Positions 50,962 through 59,083 of a stretch of DNA of 64,000 bases are shown in pieces. Source of the DNA: Alphaproteobacteria bacterium (GTDB taxonomy: Bacteria > Pseudomonadota > Alphaproteobacteria > CAAGCB01 > CAG-977); contig CAAGCB010000012.1 of NCBI GenBank assembly GCA_900768185.1, positions 89,963 to 153,962 on the forward strand. Direction: 5' to 3'. The translations under genes and the position numbers were made by a program. A model generated the notes under the pieces. It had not been told where the DNA came from and did no database searches. It was given only the letters and a program-made list of their open reading frames with translations. Position 1 is the first letter of the stretch. The number at the start of each line of letters is the position of its first letter.

Positions 50962-53900
50962 TGGCGACTGTTTTGGCGGTTTTATTTTGTTTGGTTTGCG
51001 TTTTCGTCGTCGCAACGGCGTACATCAGCGGCTTTGACGTTATATTGTTGCTGTTTTCGCCCGACAAGCCGATTGACGGATTTTTTATCAACATCGCGGA
51101 TATTATCTGGTATCAGCTGGGCATTGTCGGAATTTTTGTTCCGCTGTTTTTGTATGTTTTTCCGATATTGTCCGCTTTGATGTTCCGCAGCGGCGACGAT
51201 GAAGCCGCGCGCAAATTAACATTAAGCGGGATTGCGTCGTTCGGAAGCGGAATGTTGATTTCACGGCTTGCCGCTCCCTTGTTGCCCGATGCCGCCTTTG
51301 CACCGCTGGGGGCGGGATTGCGCGGCAGATGGGCTTGGGATTGTGCGCCGTGGCTGTCGGTAACGGCGGCGCTTCTTTCCGCCGCATTGCTGTTGAGCTG
51401 CTTTATCGTTCCCGCCGTATGGTTGTGCTTTGCCAAGAAACGGGCGGCTGAAATCGCCGAAGAAAAAAAAGCCCGACAAGTTGAGGAAGAAGAACGCAAA
51501 AAGCAGGAACAGAAAGCAAAACCGAAAAGAGCACCAAAACCGAAAACGGTTTCAAAATCCGCCAAAACAACGGAAAAACCGTATGTTATCGACGGAGAAT
51601 GGTATGATTGGACGGATGACGTGTTCGCCGGAAAAATTCCCGTCAGTGCGATTGAAGTTGACGGTGTGACTTCATTGATGCACGCCTGTGAACACTGCGG
51701 CAGCGGATCCTCCTCTCCCGCGCGGTACGAGGGATACAAAGCCGTTCGAAAATTGATTGAAATGGGCGCGGATGTCAACGCGCAAGACAGATTAGGCAGA
51801 ACACCTTTGTTTTACGCGGCGGAATGCGTTGAAGGCAAAATCGCTCAAGCTCATATTACGCAAATATTGCTGGATGCCGGTGCGGACATTAACATTGAAT
51901 CCCATGACGGGACGACTCCGATTTCACAAGCCGCCAAGGCGCGAAATTTCAACCTCGTGTATATGTACTGTCAAAAAAATGCGGCAGTTCGTTCAAAAAA
52001 TGCGGCATATGCTCTTTTGAAAAGTGCCGTGGAAACGGGCGATACCGGATTTTTAAAGTATATCTGTTCCAAAATAAACCCGAAAATCAAAAGCGAGAAC
52101 AATGAAACTTTGCTGTTTTCATGCCCGTTGTCCCCCGACAACGCCGCGCTGCTGATAAAAGCGGGTGTCGACCCGAACGAATTGAACGACAGTGGCAGGA
52201 ACTGTTTATTCAATCAGGGCTATTTAGATACATTTGAAATTCTGCTGAAAGCAGGTGCAAATCCCAACGTGCATGATAAAAACGGGAAAACGCCACTGAT
52301 GGAAGCTCCTTCGTCGCAAATATTGTTGTTGATAAAATACGGCGCGGACGTCAATGCCTGCGACAACAAAGGCTACAGCGTTTTGCATCATGTCGTTCTT
52401 CCCGATACAAACGGACGGAGATGTGCCACCAAACTGTATTTATTGTTGAAAGCGGGAGCAAATCCGAACGTTGAGGCTCCTGATAAGGAATACCGTGCTT
52501 TCCTCGCAGGAAACAAAAACATTCCTTTGAACTGGGCTTTGCGCCATAGCGGTTTAGGCGGACAGGACGGCAAAGACTATTTTCTTTGTGTACGCATGCT
52601 GCTGAAAGCGGGTGCAATTGTTTCCGGCGAATATAACGAGCGGTACAAAGAAAGAATCCAAAAAGCCCGCGAAGCCAACAAAAAATCCGATCCGTTCGAC
52701 GAAGCCGAAACACTTCTGCAAGACGATTTGGCACACGGTAGAGACAACATCGGTTACCATAACCTTGAAGTCAATCCGGCTGATGAAGATGTTTCAAAAG
52801 ACATTTCAAAAATTATGAAAGAGCTCGACAGCAACTATGTTATCGGCTTGGGCAATGCGAAACGCGACGAAAAAACGGGAGCGCTGACATCACAGGATAA
52901 TTTGTCAGCCGTTTCGTTCTGGCTGTACGCCGTTCTTCATTTGGAAAAATATTCTCCGCTGTTTTATTCGGGAAACCCCGAACAAACTGCGGGCTTGATT
53001 GCTCACACAATCAAAAACGGCGGACAGTACGTTGTGTTCGACATGAACGGCGCGCTGAAGCTCTACGCCGAAAAATGCCGCTATGTTTCAAGCGAATTCG
53101 CCGCAACGTCTTTCGTCAACGACATGTATCTGGCTTTTAAACAAAACAAACCATCCGATGCGGAGGGTGTTTATTTCTTTAACGATTTTAATTTTGCCAA
53201 CACCGCTATCCCGACCGACGAACTGGAATGGTTTTTCGCCGCAGCGCGGAAACGGAAAATATACTTTATTGCGACGGTGGATACCCATGCAGAGGAATTT
53301 TCGACGTTATTCGAACATCTTGGCAAAAGCTTATGTTTCGTCGGCTTCAATTATTGGTATCAAAAAGACGAAACCGAATGGAAAATCAAAACCGCGAACG
53401 GCATTTTCGATTTTGTTTTCAGCGATGCGATTGCCAAAACGCTGTCGCCCGATATGAAGCTGATGACCACGCGGGAATTGCTGGATAACACGGCTGAAGA
53501 CAATACGGAAAGCATTGATAATGATGTTGATGCGCCCGACGAAAACGGCGTCACGCCTTTGATGCGCGCCATGCGCATTGACGGCGACACCCGCGCGGTT
53601 CGCAAACTGCTGAACGCGGGGGCAAACGTTGACGCAAAAGATGACGACGGCGATACGGCTTTGCAGTACGCTTTTGATGTTGAATGCGTCCGCATGCTGA
53701 TTGAATCGGGGGCGGATATTCATACGGAAAACGACAATGGCGAAACGCTGTTGCAAAATGCATGTTCCCCTGAATACGCTCAATTTTTGATTGACCAAGG
53801 ACTGGACGTCGACACTCGCGACAAGGACGGTGATACTCCGTTGACGAGCTGTCTTGTTTCCAGATTCAAAGACAACGCCGAAACGGAATTGAAAACGGTC

Positions 53901-54140
53901 AAGGTTTTGTTGAATGCGGGGGCGGATGTCAACGCGGCGAACAAAGACGGCAAAACGGCGCTGATTTTGGCGGCGGAACTGACAAAATACAAACGCCCTC
54001 TGCGTTTTGTTTTACAAGCGTTGAAGCTGTTAAAAGAAGCGGGCGCGGACATCGACCATACGGACAAAAAAGGAAACTCCGCCCTGTCGATTGTTCAAAA
54101 AATCGGTAACGCCGAAGCGATTCAAATTCTGTCGAAGTAA
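50961..54140 (+). CDS. Giant membrane protein with ankyrin repeats and FtsK-like middle region
   Basis: A 1059-residue protein. The N-terminus has four helices (about 1-24, 50-72, 84-104 and 134-159), then a basic/acidic linker (EEKKARQVEEEERKKQEQK...). A first ankyrin block spans about 215-560 (LIEMGADVNAQDRLGRTPLFYAA, ILLDAGADINIESHDG) and a second about 850-1059 (KLLNAGANVDAKDDDGDTAL, VLLNAGADVNAANKDGKTAL). Between them, about 610-840, is a region with a possible P-loop ATPase-like order (YVVFDMNGALKLY, VYFFNDFNFAN, ARKRKIYFIATVDTHAEEF, LCFVGFNYWY), but no Walker A. Four helices plus linker plus such a region recall FtsK; this is inference. Last gene of the envelope operon. Confidence 0.75.
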   Translation: MATVLAVLFCLVCVFVVATAYISGFDVILLLFSPDKPIDGFFINIADIIWYQLGIVGIFVPLFLYVFPILSALMFRSGDDEAARKLTLSGIASFGSGMLISRLAAPLLPDAAFAPLGAGLRGRWAWDCAPWLSVTAALLSAALLLSCFIVPAVWLCFAKKRAAEIAEEKKARQVEEEERKKQEQKAKPKRAPKPKTVSKSAKTTEKPYVIDGEWYDWTDDVFAGKIPVSAIEVDGVTSLMHACEHCGSGSSSPARYEGYKAVRKLIEMGADVNAQDRLGRTPLFYAAECVEGKIAQAHITQILLDAGADINIESHDGTTPISQAAKARNFNLVYMYCQKNAAVRSKNAAYALLKSAVETGDTGFLKYICSKINPKIKSENNETLLFSCPLSPDNAALLIKAGVDPNELNDSGRNCLFNQGYLDTFEILLKAGANPNVHDKNGKTPLMEAPSSQILLLIKYGADVNACDNKGYSVLHHVVLPDTNGRRCATKLYLLLKAGANPNVEAPDKEYRAFLAGNKNIPLNWALRHSGLGGQDGKDYFLCVRMLLKAGAIVSGEYNERYKERIQKAREANKKSDPFDEAETLLQDDLAHGRDNIGYHNLEVNPADEDVSKDISKIMKELDSNYVIGLGNAKRDEKTGALTSQDNLSAVSFWLYAVLHLEKYSPLFYSGNPEQTAGLIAHTIKNGGQYVVFDMNGALKLYAEKCRYVSSEFAATSFVNDMYLAFKQNKPSDAEGVYFFNDFNFANTAIPTDELEWFFAAARKRKIYFIATVDTHAEEFSTLFEHLGKSLCFVGFNYWYQKDETEWKIKTANGIFDFVFSDAIAKTLSPDMKLMTTRELLDNTAEDNTESIDNDVDAPDENGVTPLMRAMRIDGDTRAVRKLLNAGANVDAKDDDGDTALQYAFDVECVRMLIESGADIHTENDNGETLLQNACSPEYAQFLIDQGLDVDTRDKDGDTPLTSCLVSRFKDNAETELKTVKVLLNAGADVNAANKDGKTALILAAELTKYKRPLRFVLQALKLLKEAGADIDHTDKKGNSALSIVQKIGNAEAIQILSK

Positions 54141-54250
54141 AAGTAACTCTTTTATGCCACACGGGATAAGAAATAATCAATGTTCGATTCTTTGAAAGTA
54201 CATCTTTGCGGAGGAAGTGAAAAACTCTTTTCGCGTAACTGCGAAAACCG

Positions 54251-54406
54251 GTGGATATACTTGATAAAGACACTTTAACGTCTTCGGATATTTATGAAAA
54301 GATGTTGAGGAACGTCGAAAACAGATACCTGACGCTGATTGATTTTAAAGGAAGATCGATTGCTCTGACAAATTGTCCCACGCCCTCCGCCATTAAAAAG
54401 CTCTGA
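54251..54406 (+). other. Short open frame crossing the distal att site (uncertain)
   Basis: The 338 bases 54141-54478 hold no firm gene. A GTG-initiated 51-residue frame (VDILDKDTLTSSDIYEKML..., ending SAIKKL) reads through the att repeat and stops in the terminator. The segment before it has GGAGGAAGTGAAAAAC at 54211, a ribosome-binding site leading to a 14-residue frame. Either could be the relic of a larger gene truncated at the island edge. No homologue is recognised. Confidence 0.25.
54376..54394 (+). repeat. Island attachment repeat, distal
   Basis: tcccacgccctccgccatt, an exact 19-base copy of the tRNA-Ser 3' end at 28093-28111. It is only the 3' part of the tRNA; no second tRNA gene is present. 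Confidence 0.9.
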
Positions 54407-54424
54407 TTTATTCAGGGCTTTTTT
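54396..54424 (+). terminator. Displaced tRNA-Ser terminator
   Basis: Stem AAGCTCTGA (54398-54406) with TCAGGGCTT (54412-54420, one G-T pair), then TTTTTG. It sits directly behind the distal attachment repeat, where the native terminator of tRNA-Ser would lie before the island inserted. Confidence 0.75.
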
Positions 54425-54478
54425 GTTGCTCTTTTGTTTGGTTTTGCTAAAATTTAATCATAGGGCAAGGAGGTGCGC

Positions 54479-56188
54479 ATGAGCTTTTTAAATGACGTTC
54501 TTAACGGGAATGGCAAGGCTGTCGCTCAGACGGCGAATACCGTTTCGATCGAAGTTCATCCTCAGGACAACGCTAAAAGCGTTTTGCGGTTCGGCGCGGG
54601 GAAAGATGATTGGATCGCCGCCGCCGGTGAAAAAGAAGGCGATCTGCAGAATTTGGCGGAGATCTTGTCCAAGGCGATCGAAAGTCCGTCAATGTTACGG
54701 AAAATTCAAAATCTGCCCGTCGCCGACCGTCCGACGTTGCGGCTGGTTCACGGTATGGATTGTTGCGGGTCGTGCAACGGCGAAAATATTATGATTGCCG
54801 CCATGGAAGGAACGGGATACGAAGCCGCGGCGACCTTCGCCCATGAATTTCAGCACCAGTACCAATTCAAACACGACGGTATCAATAAATACAAAGACGG
54901 GCTGACTTTGGCGGAAAACATTCTGGACGATCGCATTTTCGAAGCGGCGGCGGAAACGGCGGGCTATCAGTATCTGTTTGAAATCCGCGATAAAAATGCG
55001 CAATCCTCCGCCGCTTTTGTCAGTGCGATGACAAAGGGAAGCTACGCGCCGGGCATGCGCGCTTATTATGCCGCGAAAAAAGCGGGAAAAAGCGAAGGTG
55101 AAAGTATTCTGGCGGGTATGGCGGGTTATGCGTCCAGCTTCGGTTTGGCGCGGAGTTATGAACGCAGCTATCATAGTGCGGTCGCCCGTCCGCCGGCGTT
55201 TCTGGATTTCGAAAAATATATGCCGGAACTGCAATCGGGACGCAAGCAGGCGGCGGTGGGGTTTATCGACACTTGTCTGAGCGGGAAAAAGCTGGACGTC
55301 GTCGCCGCGTTTAAATCGCATACCGTCGGCATGACGGACGATAAACCGTCCGACGAAAAGATTGAAAAGCAGCTGCATTCGCCTCAATTTAATTTCGTGA
55401 CGTCGTCGACGATGCGTCTGTTGAACGCGTGCAAGCGGTCTTATCGGAAAATCACCGGGAAAAAACACCCGAACGCCGATGATAATTTGACGGTACGCAA
55501 CGCTTACGGCTGGTTTAACAGTAAAAAATCCGACGGGTTGGCGGGCGCGATGTATTTGGCGGAAAACGCCCGCAGATTCATCAGAAAAACGTTCAAAAAT
55601 GCGTTTCAGTCGAAAATCGGCGCGTATCATTACATTTGCGACGACGGACGCGAAATGTTTTCATTTGACGGCGTGAAAAAAAATCCTGACAATTTCAAAA
55701 ACGCCGTTTTCTTTCGTCCCGACGCGCACCACGCCGATTATAAAGAATCGTCCGTTCCGGTGTATATTTTGAATCAAAGGACAAAATCCGCGGAAGCAAT
55801 GCTGTCTATTTTGATGAAAGACAAAGAATTTAAAAAACAGCTGACGGATAGCGGATCCGATCACCCCGTGACGTTCGGATTTGATCAGCGTTGCGACAGA
55901 CAGGGTTATGTCGATTCGAAAGCCGAATGCGATGTGATCGTTTTGAATTCGTTGAAAACACCGCAAGATTTGGCAAAAGATTTTAAGAAGCTTTTTAAAG
56001 ATTTGCGTGATCGTCAGCAAACCCGTATGCGGGAAAAAGAAAAACCGGCGACCGTGCCGACGGTTGAAAAATCAGGAAAAACGTCATCAAAACCGTCGCT
56101 GATGGCAATTCTGTCAAAACAAAAGCAAGGCGGAACGGCGGCGTTGACCGTGGCGATGGCACGGAAAAAATCCGATACGCGCGGTTGA
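54479..56188 (+). CDS. HExxH metallopeptidase-like protein, large form
   Basis: A 569-residue homologue of the 26409 product: FGAGKDDW at about residue 39, VADRPTLRLVHG, then FAHEFQHQYQF (H122, E123, H126) and a Glu-rich IFEAAAETAGYQYLF block for the third ligand. There is no signal peptide. Beyond residue 270 it carries an extra domain absent from the other members (LNACKRSYRKITGKKHPN, MYLAENARRFIRK). The C-terminus has KPSLMAILSKQKQGG, similar to PSLQAKLAEM of the 26409 protein, and a basic end (ARKKSDTRG). The start at 54479 follows AAGGAGGTGCGC. It would have been next to tRNA-Ser before island insertion, as the 26409 gene is on the other side. Confidence 0.82.
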   Translation: MSFLNDVLNGNGKAVAQTANTVSIEVHPQDNAKSVLRFGAGKDDWIAAAGEKEGDLQNLAEILSKAIESPSMLRKIQNLPVADRPTLRLVHGMDCCGSCNGENIMIAAMEGTGYEAAATFAHEFQHQYQFKHDGINKYKDGLTLAENILDDRIFEAAAETAGYQYLFEIRDKNAQSSAAFVSAMTKGSYAPGMRAYYAAKKAGKSEGESILAGMAGYASSFGLARSYERSYHSAVARPPAFLDFEKYMPELQSGRKQAAVGFIDTCLSGKKLDVVAAFKSHTVGMTDDKPSDEKIEKQLHSPQFNFVTSSTMRLLNACKRSYRKITGKKHPNADDNLTVRNAYGWFNSKKSDGLAGAMYLAENARRFIRKTFKNAFQSKIGAYHYICDDGREMFSFDGVKKNPDNFKNAVFFRPDAHHADYKESSVPVYILNQRTKSAEAMLSILMKDKEFKKQLTDSGSDHPVTFGFDQRCDRQGYVDSKAECDVIVLNSLKTPQDLAKDFKKLFKDLRDRQQTRMREKEKPATVPTVEKSGKTSSKPSLMAILSKQKQGGTAALTVAMARKKSDTRG

Positions 56189-56215
56189 TTTTCGTTTCGA
56201 TCAGAGGGAGGGAAT

Positions 56216-56512
56216 ATGAAAAAAATGATTTTGATCGCGGTCGCCGTTTTGATATCACCGTTCGTGTTCGCGGCGGAACAAACGGTGCCGGACGGGAATG
56301 TTTTTGTGATTGCCAAAGCCGTTAAACTGGGACGGGGCAAGGTGTATTCCGTCAAGGGCGGAAAAAGTTACGGCGCCGGACGTTTCAAAGTGGAAAAAAA
56401 ATGTTGCGCGTTCTGCGCCGACTGCAATACGGCAACGGGAAAATGCTTGGCGTGCGAAGGCGGATTTGCGCTGAAAGGCGGTCAATGCGTAGAAAGGGCA
56501 AAGGCGGAATAG
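56216..56512 (+). CDS. Small exported cysteine-rich protein
   Basis: A 98-residue protein with a Sec signal (MKKMILIAVAVLISPFVFAA) and a cysteine-rich C-terminal half: KKCCAFCADCNTATGKCLAC, then EGGFALKGGQC, seven cysteines in 31 residues. The CxxC...CxxC...GFxLxxxxC spacing resembles furin/EGF-like cysteine modules. The ribosome-binding site GAGGGAGGGAAT is strong. It follows the large HExxH gene by 27 bases and may share its transcript. Confidence 0.78.
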   Translation: MKKMILIAVAVLISPFVFAAEQTVPDGNVFVIAKAVKLGRGKVYSVKGGKSYGAGRFKVEKKCCAFCADCNTATGKCLACEGGFALKGGQCVERAKAE

Positions 56513-56636
56513 CCGCCGCATGTCAATCCGGCTGATCGTCGTTTGTTCATTGATTTTTCGGTCGACATGAACGAAGGCTTCGATTTTTCGGATTTAAACG
56601 CGCTAAACGATATGTCCGCGTGAATTTTGTTTCGTA

Positions 56637-56666
56637 AAAAGCCGCCTTTGAAACAAGGCGGCTTTT
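56637..56666 (-). terminator. Bidirectional terminator between the small exported gene and gltX
   Basis: A 12-bp perfect stem AAAAGCCGCCTT (56637-56648) with its complement (56655-56666) around a 6-base loop, flanked by A and T runs, so it works in both directions. It ends gltX on the minus strand 16 bases after its stop. Confidence 0.88.
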
Positions 56667-56681
56667 GGCTTTTTTGCAAAA

Positions 56682-58142
56682 TCAGACGGCGGATTTCAGC
56701 TTTTCAATGCCCTTTTCGATGCGTTTCAGACTTTCGTCTTTGCCGAACAGATAAACGGCTTCGACCGCGCCGACGGGGGTGCATTGTTTGCCTGTCAAAG
56801 CGGTGCGCACCGGCCACAGGAATTGACCGTTTTTCATGCCCAGCTTTTCGGGAACGGCAAGCAGAACCGCGTGAACCGCGTCCATTGACGCAAAATCCGC
56901 GTCCGTCATGGATTCGACGACGGTTTTGGCTTCCTCCAACGCTTTCAGCGCGATTTCGGGCGTCGTTTTCATTTTCTTGTGAACGTACATGTCGATATCG
57001 TATTCGGGCAGTTCGTCAATGAAATCGACCGCTTCGGGGATTTCGTTCAGCACGTTGACGCGCGGCTGAACGCATTTCGACAACACTTCCAAATCGACGT
57101 CGCGCTTGACCGCGTCCTTATAATACGGCAGGGCGAGTTCGTGGAACTTTTCGGGCGGCAGGGCGCGGACGTACACGCCGTTCATCCATTTCAGCTTTTC
57201 ACCGTCGAAAATCGCGGGGGATTTGTTGATGCCTTCGATGTTGAAGATTTTTTCCAATTCCGCCATGGAAAAGATTTCTTCGTCGTTTTTCGCGCTCCAG
57301 CCCAGCAAAACGATGTAGTTCACAATCGCTTCGGGCAGGTAGCCTTTGGCGACCAAGTCCTGAAACGACGCGTCGCCGTTGCGTTTGGACAGCTTGTTGT
57401 GTTCGTCTTTCATAATCGGCGGCAGGTGGACGTAAGTCGGAATTTCCCAGCCGAACGCCTGATACATCAGATTGTATTTCGGCGTGGACGACAGATATTC
57501 GTTGCCGCGCAGAACGTGCGTGATTTTCATCAAATGGTCGTCGACGACGTTTGCGAAGTTGTACGTCGGCAGTCCGTCGGATTTCAGCAAAATGCCTTCG
57601 TCCAAAGTCTTGGCTTCGACCGTGACGTGACCGTACACGCAGTCGTCGAAAGAAACCGTGCCGTGCGGGTCGATCGTCTGGCGGACGGTGTATTTTTCAC
57701 CCGCGGCGATGCGGCTGCGCGCTTCCTCAACCGTCAATTTTTTGCACGGGTCGCGGAATTTGAACGGAATGCCCGCTTCTTCGCACGCCTTGCGCTGTTT
57801 TTCAAGCTCCTCCTCGGAACAGAAGCAGTAATGCGCGCCGCCCAAGTCAACGAGCTTGTCGGCGTATTCCTTGTAAATCGCGCGGCGTTCGGACTGGACG
57901 TAAGGACCGTAAGGACCGCCGACGTCGGGACCTTCGTCATGCTTCAGCCCGACCATTTCCATCGTTTTATAGATGATGTCGACCGCGCCCGCGACATAGC
58001 GTTCCTGATCGGTGTCTTCGATACGCAAGATGAACTTGCCGCCCGCGCTTTTGGCGACCAAGTATTCATATAAAGCGGTTCTGAGGTTTCCGATGTGCAT
58101 ATAGCCCGTCGGGGACGGGGCGAATCTGCTTCTGACTTCCAT
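56682..58142 (-). CDS. gltX: Glutamyl-tRNA synthetase
   Basis: A 486-residue class I synthetase that charges tRNA(Glu). The HIGH-type motif is PSPTGYMHIGNLRTALY (residues 10-26) and the KMSKS-type motif is NKLSKRNGD at about 246; GLPTYNFANVVDDHLM and RGNEYLSSTPKYNLMY are also typical. A four-cysteine zinc site is not evident (CFCSEEEL only). With GatCAB present it may also charge tRNA(Gln). It is a single gene, and the Mu-like prophage begins about 120 bases upstream. Confidence 0.97.
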   Translation of the reverse strand: MEVRSRFAPSPTGYMHIGNLRTALYEYLVAKSAGGKFILRIEDTDQERYVAGAVDIIYKTMEMVGLKHDEGPDVGGPYGPYVQSERRAIYKEYADKLVDLGGAHYCFCSEEELEKQRKACEEAGIPFKFRDPCKKLTVEEARSRIAAGEKYTVRQTIDPHGTVSFDDCVYGHVTVEAKTLDEGILLKSDGLPTYNFANVVDDHLMKITHVLRGNEYLSSTPKYNLMYQAFGWEIPTYVHLPPIMKDEHNKLSKRNGDASFQDLVAKGYLPEAIVNYIVLLGWSAKNDEEIFSMAELEKIFNIEGINKSPAIFDGEKLKWMNGVYVRALPPEKFHELALPYYKDAVKRDVDLEVLSKCVQPRVNVLNEIPEAVDFIDELPEYDIDMYVHKKMKTTPEIALKALEEAKTVVESMTDADFASMDAVHAVLLAVPEKLGMKNGQFLWPVRTALTGKQCTPVGAVEAVYLFGKDESLKRIEKGIEKLKSAV

Positions 58143-58266
58143 GGGGACAATCCTTTTTAATAAAAAACGTTTTGCCTAATTTCTACCCGTTGGGGGGCGA
58201 AAGTCAAGGGAAAGGTCGACGCGCGCTAAACATTCTTGCATTAAACCGATTGATTTGATACGCTAA

Positions 58267-58428
58267 TGTGACTTGACACTTATATTTAGACCAAGCGGGA
58301 TATAGTGGGATTTACGGGGATATAACGGGATAACGGCGGATTCAAAGGGATTTTAAAGACCGATTAAAAAAATGGCGGATTGGGCTTTTTAGACTCAATC
58401 CGCTTTTTTGACAGTTATTTTTAGACTG
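58267..58428 (+). repeat. Mu-like left end with repeated transposase-site-like motifs
   Basis: The 314 bases between gltX and the repressor hold no gene. Two related direct repeats are seen: ttgacacttatatttagacc (58273-58292) and ttgacagttatttttagact (58408-58427), 17 of 20 bases alike. Between them the motif GGGAT recurs five times at 58297-58350 (GCGGGATATAG, GTGGGATTTA, GGGGATATAA, ACGGGATAA, AAGGGATTTT). A short hairpin (GCGGATTGGG...CAATCCGC) lies at about 58374-58403. Such repeated sites near an end are expected for MuA binding. Confidence 0.6.
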
Positions 58429-58456
58429 GCGCATGAAAGCGTCCAAAGTGATAAAA

Positions 58457-58924
58457 TTATATAATTTTTGAAAGAATGCCGACGATCTGAGCGGGCGAAG
58501 GTTTGCTTTCGGACGTGAAAAGGTCGTAAATGGCTAAAATCAATTCCGCTTTTTTCAAGGGTTCAATGTTTTTTTTCGCCGAAGAAAGAGTTTCTTCAAC
58601 GGTTTCAATGGCGTGCAACAATTCCTTTTTATCCGGCTTTCCTGACGTTTTTTCAGGGGACTCCGTCCCTGTCGCAAGCCAATCCAAGCTTACGTCAGCC
58701 GCATTTGCCAAAGCAACAACCGCTTTAAAAGGAGGTTTTGCTTTGCCGTCTCTCCATTTAGCGACTTGTTCCGCCGTAACTCCGGCTATTTGAGCCGCAT
58801 TTTGAAGCTTTCCGATTCTATCGAGAACGACTTTAAAGCCAGTTTCAAAAAAATCAGCATTACTTGAAATTTTTATCATCGACAAAAATCCAGCACCAAG
58901 AAAGAAAATATCGTTTTTAATCAT
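58457..58924 (-). CDS. Phage repressor with helix-turn-helix
   Basis: A 155-residue protein with an XRE-like DNA-binding region in its first half (LQNAAQIAGVTAEQVAKWRDGKAKPPFKAVVALANAADVSLDWL, residues about 41-83) and a helical C-terminal region for oligomerisation (HAIETVEETLSSAKKNIEPL). It is divergent from the Ner-like gene, the place of the Mu c repressor or its analogue. A later ATG at 58879 is an alternative start. No S24 peptidase domain is present, so induction by RecA cleavage is not expected. Confidence 0.85.
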   Translation of the reverse strand: MIKNDIFFLGAGFLSMIKISSNADFFETGFKVVLDRIGKLQNAAQIAGVTAEQVAKWRDGKAKPPFKAVVALANAADVSLDWLATGTESPEKTSGKPDKKELLHAIETVEETLSSAKKNIEPLKKAELILAIYDLFTSESKPSPAQIVGILSKII

Positions 58925-58963
58925 ATATTTGCGATTAAAAACGGCAAAATCTATCTTTAAACT

Positions 58964-59004
58964 CGATTTTTATCGTTGACTGTATCGATAAAAATCGATA
59001 TGTT
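58964..59004 (+). promoter_or_regulatory. Early promoter with paired CGAT-N4-ATCG operators
   Basis: Two 12-base palindromes, CGATTTTTATCG (58964-58975) and CGATAAAAATCG (58986-58997), are centred 22 bases apart, two helix turns. A promoter overlaps them: TTGACT (58976-58981), 17 bases, TATGTT (58999-59004), directed at the Ner-like gene. The second operator lies between -35 and -10, so a bound repressor would block it. Confidence 0.7.
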
Positions 59005-59083
59005 CATTCTACAAGTTGAATTTAACACCCCAGAAAAAACCGACCGGACAGGGTCGGTTCAACCAGAGAGGTCAAGAACAATC

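Larger units (their letters stand above)
28093..54394. mobile_element. 26-kb genomic island integrated at tRNA-Ser
   Basis: The last bases of the tRNA gene are repeated as an exact 19-bp direct repeat at 54376-54394, the normal product of site-specific integration into a tRNA 3' end. A terminator-like hairpin right after the distal repeat looks like the original tRNA terminator displaced by the insertion. The content is accessory: a type I restriction-modification system with two nested gene pairs, nuclease-like genes, a WYL regulator, ankyrin proteins and an envelope operon. Base composition is uneven, with a very AT-rich stretch at about 31200-32950. HExxH genes flank it on both sides. No tyrosine or serine recombinase gene was found inside, so it may be mobilised in trans or immobile. 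Confidence 0.88.

Noticed and set aside
54376..54394. A second tRNA-Ser gene
   Set aside because: Only the last 19 bases of the tRNA are present; no acceptor 5' strand, D arm or anticodon precedes them. It is an attachment-site copy.
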